A stretch of 64,000 nt of DNA from Stutzerimonas stutzeri (GTDB lineage Bacteria; Pseudomonadota; Gammaproteobacteria; Pseudomonadales; Pseudomonadaceae), in the NCBI GenBank assembly GCA_002339675.1, contig DDKB01000017.1:522327-586326 (forward strand). Direction: 5' to 3'. The translations under genes and the position numbers were made by a program. Position 1 is the first letter of the stretch; every line of letters begins with the position of its first letter. This document shows positions 8,637-17,325 of this stretch, piece by piece. The notes below the pieces were generated by a model. It had not been told where the DNA came from. It saw only the letters and a list, made by a program, of their open reading frames with translations, and ran no database searches.

Positions 8637-9137
8637 TCAAGGCCGGCGGTAAGGGCCGGTCAGCACACCCGACAGGTCCAGCGTGCCCTTCTCGACGAAG
8701 CGCTGCGTGCCGAACAGGCCACCCGCCAGCTTGCCGCGCAGCACGTAGGGGACTTCGTCCATGCCGATGTGCTCGGCCAGCCCAAGGGCCTGGCGCGCGG
8801 CGGAAAATGCCGACACGGTCATCGGCACGCTGAGGACGGTCTCGCCAAAGCGCGGCACGCTGCCGCGCGCATCGCTGACGCCGCTGGCCAGGCGGCGGCC
8901 GTTGACTTCGAGGTCCAGCGCCACGCCGTCGTAGTCGAGCGCCAGGTCGTTGGGGTTCTGGATCCGCAGCTTGACCGCCATGCGCAGCTCCAGCCCCTCG
9001 CCGGGCAGGGGCTGGATGCCGGCCACCTGGACGTTGAGCGGGTCGCGCGCCGATAACGCGGCGCAGCCAGCGAGCAGCAGTGTCAGCAGCAACGCCGGCA
9101 GGCCACGGAGAATGGAGGGGGCGGGGCGAACGGGCAT
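8637..9137 (-). CDS. LEA14-like (WHy domain) lipoprotein
   Basis: A 166-residue lipoprotein precursor with a lipobox LLAGC and modified Cys at residue 25. A beta-rich domain (about 35-150) has the layout of LEA type 2 / WHy proteins (LRMAVKLRIQNPNDLALDYD; VNGRRLASGVS; LSVPMTVS). Such domains are linked to desiccation and freezing tolerance in plants and bacteria; the bacterial molecular role is poorly known. It is last in an apparent operon after the NfeD and slipin genes (8-base gap to the slipin gene). Outer- versus inner-membrane location cannot be decided; residue +2 is Ala, not Asp, so outer-membrane sorting by Lol is the default guess. Confidence 0.85.
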   Translation of the reverse strand: MPVRPAPSILRGLPALLLTLLLAGCAALSARDPLNVQVAGIQPLPGEGLELRMAVKLRIQNPNDLALDYDGVALDLEVNGRRLASGVSDARGSVPRFGETVLSVPMTVSAFSAARQALGLAEHIGMDEVPYVLRGKLAGGLFGTQRFVEKGTLDLSGVLTGPYRRP

Positions 9138-9145
9138 AGCGGCTC

Positions 9146-9907
9146 CTAGTCGGACTTGCGGGTGAGGTGGCCCAGGCCCTGCAACAGCTCCATGGGCAGC
9201 GGAAAGACGATGGTGGAGTTCTTGTCGCCGGCGATGTTGCTCAGCGTCTGCATGTAGCGCAGCTGCATCGCGCCGGATTGCCGGCCAAGCATCTCGGCGG
9301 CCTGCATCAGTTTTTCCGACGCCTGCAGTTCGCCCTCGGCATGAATGACCTTGGCCCGCCGCTCGCGTTCCGCCTCGGCCTGCCTGGCGATGGCGCGGAT
9401 CATCGATTCATCCAGGTCGACGTGCTTGATCTCGACATTGGCCACCTTGATGCCCCATGCGTCGGTCTGCGCGTCCAGCACCTGCTGGATGTCGTTGTTG
9501 AGCCGCTCGCGCTCGGCCAGCATGTCGTCCAGATCATGCTTGCCAAGCACAGCGCGCAGGGTGGTCTGGGCCAGCTGGCTGGTGGCCGAATGGTAGTCCT
9601 CGACCTGGATGATCGCCTTCTCGGCATCCAGCACCCGGTAGTACACCACCGCATTGACCTTGACCGAGACGTTGTCGCGCGAAATCACGTCCTGCGTCGG
9701 CACGTCCAGCACCAGGGTGCGCAGGTCGACCCGCACCATCTGCTGAATGCCGGGAATGATCAGGATCAGACCCGGCCCCTTGACCTTCCAGAAGCGCCCC
9801 AGCTGGAACACTACGCCGCGCTCGTATTCACGCAGGATGCGGAAGGTCGAGGCCAGCAGCGCGACCGCCAGCACCAGCACGGCGATAAAGCTGATTTCAA
9901 TACCCAT
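9146..9907 (-). CDS. SPFH/stomatin-family protein (slipin)
   Basis: A 253-residue slipin. One N-terminal membrane segment (about 4-22) is followed by a PHB/SPFH domain (GVVFQLGRFWKVKGPGLILI; RVDLRTLVLDVPTQDVISRD; VNAVVYYRVLDAEKAI) and a charged helical C-terminus (RQAEAERERRAKVIHAEGEL). Slipins form oligomeric membrane microdomain scaffolds. The gene starts 3 bases after the NfeD-type protease gene; slipin/NfeD pairs are a known conserved arrangement in which the protease cleaves the slipin C-terminus in archaea. A downstream LEA14-like lipoprotein gene extends the unit here. Confidence 0.93.
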   Translation of the reverse strand: MGIEISFIAVLVLAVALLASTFRILREYERGVVFQLGRFWKVKGPGLILIIPGIQQMVRVDLRTLVLDVPTQDVISRDNVSVKVNAVVYYRVLDAEKAIIQVEDYHSATSQLAQTTLRAVLGKHDLDDMLAERERLNNDIQQVLDAQTDAWGIKVANVEIKHVDLDESMIRAIARQAEAERERRAKVIHAEGELQASEKLMQAAEMLGRQSGAMQLRYMQTLSNIAGDKNSTIVFPLPMELLQGLGHLTRKSD

Positions 9908-9910
9908 GGT

Positions 9911-11263
9911 TCACCTCTTCTCGGTGGACGGCGCGTCAGTGGCCGTCACGTCCAGTTGCAAGCCGCGCCGTGCTACGACGCGCACCCTCTGGCCCGCCAC
10001 CAGGGGCGCCGGACCGGTTACCTGCCAGTGCTCACCTTGCAGCAAAACCCAGCCGCGCCCCGGGTCGTCGGCATCGACGCTGGTCACGCAGGCCAGCGCC
10101 CCGATCAGCTCCGCATCGCCGCTGACCAGCGGCCGCCGCCGGGCCTTCAGCGCCATGCGAACCAGGACGAAAAGCAGCAGCGCACTGACCACCGCGAGCG
10201 TGGCGATCAGCGTCAGCGGGATGCCGAAGCCCGGCGCGTCGGTGTCGACCAGCATCACCGAGCCGGCGATGAACGCCGTCACCCCGCCCAGGCCGAGGAT
10301 GCCGAAGCTCGGCACGAAGGCCTCGGCGATCATGAAGGCCAGCCCCAGCAGGAGCAGCGCGGCGCCGGCGTAGCTGATCGGCAGCAGCTGCAATGCGAAC
10401 AGCGCCAGCAGCAGGCAGATGCCGCCGACGACGCCCCCGCCGCCGGTGCCCGGGCTGGCAAACTCGAACACCAGCCCGTAGACGCCGACCATCAGCAGGA
10501 TCAGGGCAACGCTGGGGTTACCGATCACCGCCAGCAGCTTCGTCCGCCAGTCCGGCTCATGGCGGACCCGTTGCGCGGCCGTGGTGTGCAGTGTCAGCGT
10601 GCCAGCGGGGGTCTGCAGGGCCTTGCCGTCGAGTTGGGCGAGGAGGTCGTCGAGATCGCGGGCCAGGTAGTCGACCACGCCGCGCGCGGCGGCGTCGCTG
10701 GCGGTCAGGCTGGCCGCGTCGCGCACCGCCTGTTCAGCCCAGTCGGCGTTGCGCCCGCGCAGTTGAGCAAGGCCTCGGATATAGGCCGCCGCGTCGTTGA
10801 CCTGCTTGCGGGTCATGGCATTGCCTTTCTCCGCTGGCTTCTGCCCGGGCCGCGCCGCTGGCTCGGCGTCAGTCCCGCCGAGCTGCACCGGCGTGGCGGC
10901 ACCGAGGTGGGTGCCGGGAGCCATCGCCGCAACGTGGCTGGCGTAGAGCAGGTAGGTGCCGGCACTGGCGGCGCGCGCACCGCTGGGCGTCACGTAACTG
11001 GCAATCGGCACGGGGCTGGCGAGAATCGCCTGGATGATGCGGCGCATCGAGCTGTCCAGGCCGCCGGGGGTGTCCAGTTCCAGCACCAGCAGCTGGGCGT
11101 TGGCCTGTTGCGCGCGCTGGATACCTCGCGTGACGTAGTCGGCGGCGGCCGGCCCGATGACGCCGTCGACCCGCAGCACCTCCACGGTATCTGCCATGGC
11201 TGGGGCGGGCGCCAGCAGCAGGAGCCACAGCCAGCCGAGAGACAGGCGCAGGCAGCGTTGCAT
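9911..11263 (-). CDS. NfeD-family membrane serine protease (long form, ClpP-like domain)
   Basis: About 450 residues. There is a signal peptide (LGWLWLLLLAPAPAMA) and a ClpP/SppA-like protease domain with the substrate-binding LDTPGGLDSSMRRI segment and the nucleophile region PSGARAASAGTYLLYAS. A membrane domain with four or five helices (about 255-365) follows, then a C-terminal OB-fold (about 385-445). This is the long (NfeD1b-like) form that works with slipins at the membrane. The start is the ATG at 11263 with GGAGG eight bases upstream; an in-frame GTG five codons earlier overlaps that ribosome-binding site. First gene of the nfeD-slipin-lipoprotein operon. Confidence 0.92.
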   Translation of the reverse strand: MQRCLRLSLGWLWLLLLAPAPAMADTVEVLRVDGVIGPAAADYVTRGIQRAQQANAQLLVLELDTPGGLDSSMRRIIQAILASPVPIASYVTPSGARAASAGTYLLYASHVAAMAPGTHLGAATPVQLGGTDAEPAARPGQKPAEKGNAMTRKQVNDAAAYIRGLAQLRGRNADWAEQAVRDAASLTASDAAARGVVDYLARDLDDLLAQLDGKALQTPAGTLTLHTTAAQRVRHEPDWRTKLLAVIGNPSVALILLMVGVYGLVFEFASPGTGGGGVVGGICLLLALFALQLLPISYAGAALLLLGLAFMIAEAFVPSFGILGLGGVTAFIAGSVMLVDTDAPGFGIPLTLIATLAVVSALLLFVLVRMALKARRRPLVSGDAELIGALACVTSVDADDPGRGWVLLQGEHWQVTGPAPLVAGQRVRVVARRGLQLDVTATDAPSTEKR

Positions 11264-11472
11264 CGGCAGGTCCTCCACGGGCAGGCGGCGACAGGGGGCG
11301 CCGGCATTCCATGAGGATAGTCGAGTCGGGCGGTGCTCCGGGGGCCAGGGCGTCGCCGGTCAACGCGGATCAGCCGCGATCGGCAAACGGGCCTGAACTC
11401 TGCGCCTGGTCCGGCCCTCACAACTGCAACAGCACGACGGCGACGCGACCGTCGAGACACGAGGAGCCCAGC

Positions 11473-12303
11473 ATGCGCATCCATCACCTGAACTGCGGTT
11501 GCATGTGCCCGTTCGGCGGCCGGCTGTTCGACGGCTTCAGCCGCGGGCTGACCGCCAGCCTGGTCTGCCACTGCCTGTTGATCGAAACGGACCAGCATGG
11601 GCTGGTGTTGGTCGACACCGGTTTCGGCAGCGCCGATGTCGAACACCCCCGCGGGCGGCTCAGCCGGCTGTTCATCGTCGCCAACAACATCCGCTTCGAG
11701 CGCCAGCTGACCGCCATCGAACAGGTCCGCGCACTGGGTTTCCGCGCCGAGGACGTGCGGCACATCGTGCTGACGCACCTGGATTTCGACCATGCCGGCG
11801 GCCTCGAAGATTTTCCCGCGGCGCAGGTGCACCTCCTGCAGCGCGAGATGGACGCGGCGCGCTCGACCCACAGCTTTCTCGGCCACCGGCGCTATCGCCA
11901 CACGCAGTGGGATGCGGTGCGCAACTGGCAATTCTATGCGCCCGAGGGCGACCACTGGTTTGGCTTCCAGGCGGTGAACGGCCTGCGCGGCCTGCCCCCG
12001 GAGATCCTGCTGATTCCCCTGGCCGGGCATACCCACGGGCATGCCGGGGTGGCGCTGCAGACCGGTGACGGCTGGCTCCTGCACGCCGGCGACGCCTACT
12101 TCTACCGCGACGAGGTCGGCTGCAACGAGCGCCACTGCACACCGGGGCTGCGGCTCTATCAGCGCATGATGGAGGTCGACCGCACTGCGCGACTGGCCAA
12201 CCAGCACCGCTTGTGGACGCTGTCCATGGAACACAAGGACCAGGTCAGGCTGTTCTGCAGCCACGATGCCCGCGAGTTCGAGCACCTGCGGGGAGCGGCC
12301 TGA
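11473..12303 (+). CDS. Metallo-beta-lactamase-fold hydrolase, AHL-lactonase-like
   Basis: A 276-residue MBL-fold protein. Metal ligands are recognisable in VLTHLDFDHAGG, AGHTHGHAGV, LHAGDAYFY and FCSHDAREF. The first motif reads H-x-D-x-D-H instead of the canonical H-x-H-x-D-H, so the second histidine is an aspartate; this variant is seen in some subfamilies. Overall layout resembles AHL-lactonase and related hydrolases (LVDTGFGSADVEHP), but the substrate is unknown. The ATG at 11473 follows GAGGAG. The stop overlaps the start of the next small membrane-protein gene (TGATG), so the two are coupled. Confidence 0.85.
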   Translation: MRIHHLNCGCMCPFGGRLFDGFSRGLTASLVCHCLLIETDQHGLVLVDTGFGSADVEHPRGRLSRLFIVANNIRFERQLTAIEQVRALGFRAEDVRHIVLTHLDFDHAGGLEDFPAAQVHLLQREMDAARSTHSFLGHRRYRHTQWDAVRNWQFYAPEGDHWFGFQAVNGLRGLPPEILLIPLAGHTHGHAGVALQTGDGWLLHAGDAYFYRDEVGCNERHCTPGLRLYQRMMEVDRTARLANQHRLWTLSMEHKDQVRLFCSHDAREFEHLRGAA

Positions 12304-12506
12304 TGGACGGCAGGCCGTCTCCGCTGCGCGTGCTGATGGCCGCGGTGAGCTGGATCGGGCTGGTCGCCTGCAGCGTCGCCGGGCTCGGCTACCTGTTGGC
12401 CGGCGCCTACAACCTCGCCGGGCTGATGCTCGCGCTGGCCGTACTCAGCTGGATCAATATCCGCCGCAAGCGTGGCGGTCCGCACACGCAGCCGCCGCGC
12501 CGCTGA
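12303..12506 (+). CDS. Small two-helix membrane protein, unknown function
   Basis: 67 residues with two hydrophobic segments (about 9-28 and 30-49: VLMAAVSWIGLVACSVAGLG and YNLAGLMLALAVLSWINI) and a basic tail (RRKRGGPH). The ATG overlaps the hydrolase stop (TGATG), which supports it being real and coupled. No family recognised. Confidence 0.6.
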   Translation: MDGRPSPLRVLMAAVSWIGLVACSVAGLGYLLAGAYNLAGLMLALAVLSWINIRRKRGGPHTQPPRR

Positions 12507-12636
12507 GGCCGACAATCTCCCGCACGTGGCACCCGCCGCACCCGCTGCCGATGCCCAGAAGGAACCCCGCCTGCCGCCATCGGTCGATTTCTCAGTACTG
12601 CATTTTTCATTCGCTGACCCAAAGGGGACCGCAACC

Positions 12637-12795
12637 ATGGACCTGATCCGCATACTCATCGCGATTCTGCTACCGCCACTGGGGGTCTTTCTGCAAGTTG
12701 GCCTGGGCGGTGCCTTCTGGCTGAACATCCTGCTGACACTGCTGGGCTACATCCCCGGCATCATCCATGCGGTCTGGGTGATTGCCCGCCGCTAG
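12637..12795 (+). CDS. Pmp3/YqaE-family small membrane proteolipid
   Basis: 52 residues: two transmembrane helices with the family signature ILLPPLGVFLQVGLG and LTLLGYIPGIIHAVWVI. Pmp3/YqaE/RCI2 proteins are induced by salt, cold or osmotic stress and affect membrane potential in yeast and plants; the bacterial role is not settled. The ATG at 12637 has AGGGGA eight bases upstream. A strong terminator follows, so it ends its transcription unit. Its position next to trehalase and LEA-like genes fits a stress-related neighbourhood. Confidence 0.9.
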   Translation: MDLIRILIAILLPPLGVFLQVGLGGAFWLNILLTLLGYIPGIIHAVWVIARR

Positions 12796-12816
12796 GCCCG
12801 GCCCGCGCCAGACCCG

Positions 12817-12839
12817 CCCGACCCATGGTCGGGTTTTTT
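12817..12839 (+). terminator. Rho-independent terminator after the Pmp3-family gene
   Basis: CCCGACC / GGTCGGG stem with a 3-base loop, followed by TTTTTT. It lies 22 bases after the stop codon. Confidence 0.9.
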
Positions 12840-13007
12840 GTCAGCCGCAAGCGAGGCGGTGTAAAGTTCCGGGTCAACTCGCTCGCGTGACCCCATTCAC
12901 ACGAAACCACACGAACGCGCAGGGATCCTCGCGGCTGGCCTGGCCAGGCTGCGAGACCTTGCTGCGCAGTGGGCCAGCGCCCCTGCACCGACCGGAAAGG
13001 ACACCCG

Positions 13008-16000
13008 ATGGCCGACTCCCTGATCGACCAGAGCCACTTCAGGCGCATCCTCAACCGCAACGTGGCGGTGCCGCTCGGGTTTGGCTTTCTCAGCGCGTTC
13101 TTTTTCTGCGGCATCGTTTATTTCCTGATCAACGTCAGTCACTGGGTCGAGCGCTCGGTGCTGGGCGTGGCCTATGCCCATGAGCTGATGAAGGCGATGG
13201 GCGACATGGAAGCCTCGATGCGCGGTTACCTGATCGCCGGCGACGAGGCGTTTCTCGAACCCTATCGCAGCGACCAGCCGACGTTCGACGCCCAGCTGGC
13301 GCAGCTGCGCGACTACGCCAAGGACGATCCGGTGCAGGCCGACCGCGCCCGGCGCATCAGCGAGCTGCACCGCAACTGGCTGGAGTTCGCCGAGCAACTC
13401 ATCGCCCAGCGAGCGCGGGGGGAGACGGTGGTCGAGGCCGTGAGCAGCAAGCGCGGCCTGGAGATGAAGGAGCAACAGCGGCAGCTGCTCAGCGAATTCA
13501 TCGCCTACGAGCGGCAGATCCGCCGCGAACGCACCGACACCTCGGAGACGATCAGCACGGTACTGATCGGAGGCTTCCTGGCCTTCAACCTGATCTTCAG
13601 CGGCCTGCTGGCTTATTTTGGCCGGCGCGACCTGTACAGCTTGTCGGACCGCTTCGCCGAGTCGCTGGCGCAGCAACAGGCGCATGCCGCAGCGCTCGAA
13701 CAGCAGGCCTGGTACCGCACCGGGCAGACCCAGCTGAGCGAGGCGGTGATCGGCGAGCAGACGCTGCCAGCCCTCGGCCAAAACATCCTCAATTTCCTCT
13801 CGCGCTACCTCGGCGCGGTGGTAGGTGCGCTCTACATCACCCAGGACGGCCGGCTGCAGCGGGTCGCAGAGTTCGCCTGGGACAAGGAGCGGCTGGCAAC
13901 CGGGCGCAGCCTGGAACTGGGCGAAGGCCTGGCGGGCCAGGTGGCGCTGGAGCGCCGCGCGCTGATGCTCGAACGCCTGCCGCCCGGTTACCTGAAGGTC
14001 AGCTCGGCGCTGGGCGAAAGCGACGCCGGGGCAGCGCTGGTCGTGCCGATCGAGGACAGCGGCATGCTCAATGGCGTGCTCGAGATCGGTTTCCTGCGGC
14101 CGCTGCGTGAGCAGGACAGCGAACTGCTGCGGCGCATCGGCGACAGCCTCGGCTCGGCCATCGAGGCCGCGCGTTACCGCCAGCGCCTGCAGCGCATGCT
14201 GGCCGAAACCCAGCAGCTCAACGAGGAGCTGCAGGTCCAGCAGGAGGAACTGCGCGCGGCCAACGAGGAACTCGAGGAGCAATCCAATGCCCTGCGCGAA
14301 TCCCAGGCGCATATGGAAGAACAACAGGCCGAGCTGGAGCAGACCAACGAGCAGCTCGCCGAGCACACTGAGGAACTGGCGCGCCAGCGTGACGAGATGG
14401 ACCGCAAGAACCTGCGCTTGCACGAGGTGCAACTGATGCTCGAGGAGCGCGCCGACGAACTGCAGCGCGCCAGCCGCTACAAGTCGGAGTTCCTCGCCAA
14501 CATGTCCCACGAGCTGCGCACGCCGCTCAACAGTTCGCTGATCCTGGCCAAGCTGTTGGCTGACAACCCGGACGGCAACCTGCACGATGATCAGGTGCAG
14601 TTTGCCCGCTCGATCTACTCGGCGGGCAATGACCTGCTGAACCTGATCAACGACATCCTCGACATCTCCAAGGTCGAGGCCGGCAAGCTCGACGTGCGGC
14701 CCGAGTTGCTGATCCTCACGCGCATGGTCGACGGGTTGAAGAGCCTGTTCCTTGCCCAGGCGCTGGAGAAGGCGCTGCAGTTCGAGGTGGTGCTCGACGA
14801 CGACCTGCCGTCGAGCCTGTTCACCGACCGCCAGCGCCTGGAGCAGATCCTCAAGAACCTGCTGTCCAACGCCTTCAAGTTCACCGAGAAAGGCTCGGTG
14901 ACGCTGCGGGTGATGCGCCGCGACGAAGACCGGATCGCCTTTGCGGTGCGCGACTCGGGGATCGGCATTCCGCCCGACCAGCAGGACGTGATCTTCGAGG
15001 CCTTCCGCCAGGCCGACGGCACCACCAACCGTCGCTACGGCGGCACCGGCCTGGGCTTGTCAATCTCCCGTGAGTTGGCGCAGCTGCTCGGGGGAAGCAT
15101 CGAGGTCAGCAGCGAGCCGGGCGCCGGCAGCCTCTTCACCCTGGTGCTGCCAGAGCACTACAGCGAGCCCGCTGCCGTCGAGCCTGCCGCGTCCGTATCG
15201 GCGCAGAGTCCGGCGCCGGTCGCCGCGCTGCCGCGCAGCGAACTCACGCCAGCGTCACGTCCGGAACCGGCCATGGCGACGGCGAGCGTGCCGGACGACC
15301 GTGAGCGTTTCCCCTTCAGCGAGCGTTCGGTGCTGGTCATCGAGGACGAGCCGCAGTTCGCCGGGATCCTGCGCGACCTGGCCCACGAGCTGAACTACAG
15401 CTGCCTGATCGCACACAACGCCGATCACGGCTTCGACACCGCCGTGCAGTACCGTCCCGATGCAATCCTTCTGGACATGCGCCTGCCGGATCATTCCGGC
15501 CTGACCGTACTGGAGCGGCTGAAGGAAAATCCCATCACTCGGCATATCCCGGTGCATGTGGTCTCGGTGGAGGACCGCAAGGAAGCCGCGCTGCAGATGG
15601 GCGCCATCGGCTATGCGTTCAAGCCGACCACGCGTGAGGACCTCAAGGAGGTGTTCGGCCGCCTGGAGGCCAAGCTGGCGCAAAAGGTCAAACGCATCCT
15701 GCTGGTCGAGGACGATGCGCGTCAGCGCGAAAGCGTGTCGCGCCTGATCGAGGATGTCGACGTCGAGATCACTGCGGTCGGGTACGGCGAGCAGGCCCTG
15801 GCCTTGCTGCGTTCGACCGTGTTCGACTGCATGATCATCGACCTCAAACTGCCGGACATGGACGGCCACCAGTTGCTCGAGCAGATGGCACGCGAGGAGA
15901 TCTGCTCCTTTCCACCGGTGATCGTCTACACCGGGCGCAACCTGACGCGCGACGAGGAAGCGGCACTGCTGAAGTACTCGCGCTCGATCATCATCAAGGG

Positions 16001-16505
16001 GGCACGCTCGCCGGAGCGGTTGCTCGACGAGGTCACCCTGTTCCTGCACAAGGTCGAGTCGGACATGCCGCCAGAGCGACAGAAGATGCTGAAAAGCGTG
16101 CGCAGCCGCGAGAAGGCCTTCGAGGGGCGCACGATCCTGGTGGTCGATGACGACGTACGCAACGTGTTCGCCCTGACCAGCGCCCTGGAGCAAAAGGGCG
16201 CACTGGTGGAGATCGCGCGCAACGGCCACGAGGCGATCGCCCAGCTGCAGGCAGTCGAGGCCATCGACCTGGTGCTGATGGACATCATGATGCCGGAGAT
16301 GGACGGCTTCACCGCCATGGAGGAGATCCGCAAGGATCCGCGCTTTGCCAAGCTGCCGATCATCGCCGTCACCGCCAAGGCCATGAAGGATGACCAGGAC
16401 CGCTGCCTGCGGGCCGGCGCCAACGACTACCTGGCCAAGCCCATCGACCTGGACCGCCTGTTCTCGCTGATCCGGGTCTGGTTACCGAAAGTGGAGCTGC
16501 TGTGA
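13008..16505 (+). CDS. Hybrid sensor histidine kinase: CHASE3-GAF-kinase with three receiver domains
   Basis: 1165 residues. TM1 is about 21-43, a CHASE3-like helical sensor about 45-175 (MGDMEASMRGYLIAGDEAFL), TM2 about 185-205, GAF about 240-375, and a long coiled coil about 385-480. The HisKA domain has the phospho-His at 501 (NMSHELRTPLNSS). The ATPase domain has the N-box NLLSNAFKFTEKG and G-box GTGLGLSIS. After a Pro/Ala-rich linker come three receivers with phospho-acceptor aspartates near 823, 945 and 1092. REC2 lacks a clear conserved lysine region (IIIKGARSP is the nearest). First gene of a tight four-gene unit with CheR, CheB and a second kinase. The ATG at 13008 is chosen with AAAGGA upstream. 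Confidence 0.95.
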   Translation: MADSLIDQSHFRRILNRNVAVPLGFGFLSAFFFCGIVYFLINVSHWVERSVLGVAYAHELMKAMGDMEASMRGYLIAGDEAFLEPYRSDQPTFDAQLAQLRDYAKDDPVQADRARRISELHRNWLEFAEQLIAQRARGETVVEAVSSKRGLEMKEQQRQLLSEFIAYERQIRRERTDTSETISTVLIGGFLAFNLIFSGLLAYFGRRDLYSLSDRFAESLAQQQAHAAALEQQAWYRTGQTQLSEAVIGEQTLPALGQNILNFLSRYLGAVVGALYITQDGRLQRVAEFAWDKERLATGRSLELGEGLAGQVALERRALMLERLPPGYLKVSSALGESDAGAALVVPIEDSGMLNGVLEIGFLRPLREQDSELLRRIGDSLGSAIEAARYRQRLQRMLAETQQLNEELQVQQEELRAANEELEEQSNALRESQAHMEEQQAELEQTNEQLAEHTEELARQRDEMDRKNLRLHEVQLMLEERADELQRASRYKSEFLANMSHELRTPLNSSLILAKLLADNPDGNLHDDQVQFARSIYSAGNDLLNLINDILDISKVEAGKLDVRPELLILTRMVDGLKSLFLAQALEKALQFEVVLDDDLPSSLFTDRQRLEQILKNLLSNAFKFTEKGSVTLRVMRRDEDRIAFAVRDSGIGIPPDQQDVIFEAFRQADGTTNRRYGGTGLGLSISRELAQLLGGSIEVSSEPGAGSLFTLVLPEHYSEPAAVEPAASVSAQSPAPVAALPRSELTPASRPEPAMATASVPDDRERFPFSERSVLVIEDEPQFAGILRDLAHELNYSCLIAHNADHGFDTAVQYRPDAILLDMRLPDHSGLTVLERLKENPITRHIPVHVVSVEDRKEAALQMGAIGYAFKPTTREDLKEVFGRLEAKLAQKVKRILLVEDDARQRESVSRLIEDVDVEITAVGYGEQALALLRSTVFDCMIIDLKLPDMDGHQLLEQMAREEICSFPPVIVYTGRNLTRDEEAALLKYSRSIIIKGARSPERLLDEVTLFLHKVESDMPPERQKMLKSVRSREKAFEGRTILVVDDDVRNVFALTSALEQKGALVEIARNGHEAIAQLQAVEAIDLVLMDIMMPEMDGFTAMEEIRKDPRFAKLPIIAVTAKAMKDDQDRCLRAGANDYLAKPIDLDRLFSLIRVWLPKVELL

Positions 16506-16506
16506 C

Positions 16507-17325
16507 ATGCCCGATCGCAACCAGGCCATCGAGCTGAAGCTGCTGATCGAGGCGATCTACCTGCGCTACAGCTACGATTTCCGTGACTATTCCAGCGCCT
16601 CGCTCAAGCGCCGGGTGCTGCTGGCGCTCAAGCAGATGCAGTGCGAAACGATCTCCGCGCTGCAGAGCCGCATTCTTTACGATCCCACGGCCTTTGCCGA
16701 GCTACTGCAGTTTCTAACCATCCCGGTCAGCGAGATGTTCCGCGACCCAGGCTACTACCAGGCGCTGCGCGAGCAGGTGGTGCCGGTGCTGCGGACCTAC
16801 CCGTCGCTGAAGATCTGGGTGGCCGGGTGCAGTACCGGGGAGGAAGTCTATTCGATGGCCATCCTGCTCGAGGAAGAAGGGTTGCTCGAGCGCACCCTGT
16901 TGTACGCCACCGACATCAATCCGCTTTCGCTGGAGCGGGCGCGCCAGGGCATCTTCGATATCCATGACATGCAGCAATACACCGCGCAATACCAGCGCGC
17001 CGGCGGCAAGCGCAGCCTGAGCGATTACTATACGGCGGCGTACGATTCGGCAATCATGGATAAGTCATTGAAAGAAAAGGTAACGTTTGCCGATCATAGC
17101 CTGGCGACCGACAGCGTGTTCGCCGAGACCCAGCTGATCTCCTGTCGCAATGTTCTGATCTATTTCAACAAGCCCCTGCAGGATCGGGCCTTCGGCCTGT
17201 TTCACGAGTCACTTTGTCATCGAGGGTTCCTCGGCCTTGGCAGCAAGGAAACCGTCGAGTTTTCCGGCTATGCCGAGCGTTTCGAGGCGTTCAACAAGCA
17301 GGAACGGATTTTCCGCAAGCTATGA
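16507..17325 (+). CDS. CheR-type protein-glutamate methyltransferase
   Basis: 272 residues. A CheR N-terminal helical domain (YLRYSYDFRDYSSASLKRRV) is followed by the SAM-binding domain with IWVAGCSTGEEVYSMAILL, the YATDINPLSLERAR segment and ISCRNVLIYFNKPLQDR. It methylates glutamates, normally in chemoreceptors. The gene starts one base after the hybrid kinase stop, and its own stop overlaps the cheB ATG. With no receptor, CheA or CheW gene adjacent, the substrate could be the neighbouring kinase's coiled coil or a remote receptor; that is inference. Confidence 0.95.
   Translation: MPDRNQAIELKLLIEAIYLRYSYDFRDYSSASLKRRVLLALKQMQCETISALQSRILYDPTAFAELLQFLTIPVSEMFRDPGYYQALREQVVPVLRTYPSLKIWVAGCSTGEEVYSMAILLEEEGLLERTLLYATDINPLSLERARQGIFDIHDMQQYTAQYQRAGGKRSLSDYYTAAYDSAIMDKSLKEKVTFADHSLATDSVFAETQLISCRNVLIYFNKPLQDRAFGLFHESLCHRGFLGLGSKETVEFSGYAERFEAFNKQERIFRKL

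Noticed and set aside
11390..11440. GAACTC...TCACA as an AlgU-type promoter for the MBL-fold gene
   Set aside because: The -10 does not fit well and the spacing is ambiguous; too weak to list.
12897..14585. 562-codon minus-strand frame opposite the hybrid kinase
   Set aside because: Mirror frame of the coiled-coil and CHASE3/GAF coding region; no domain, no ribosome site, and the plus-strand kinase is certain.
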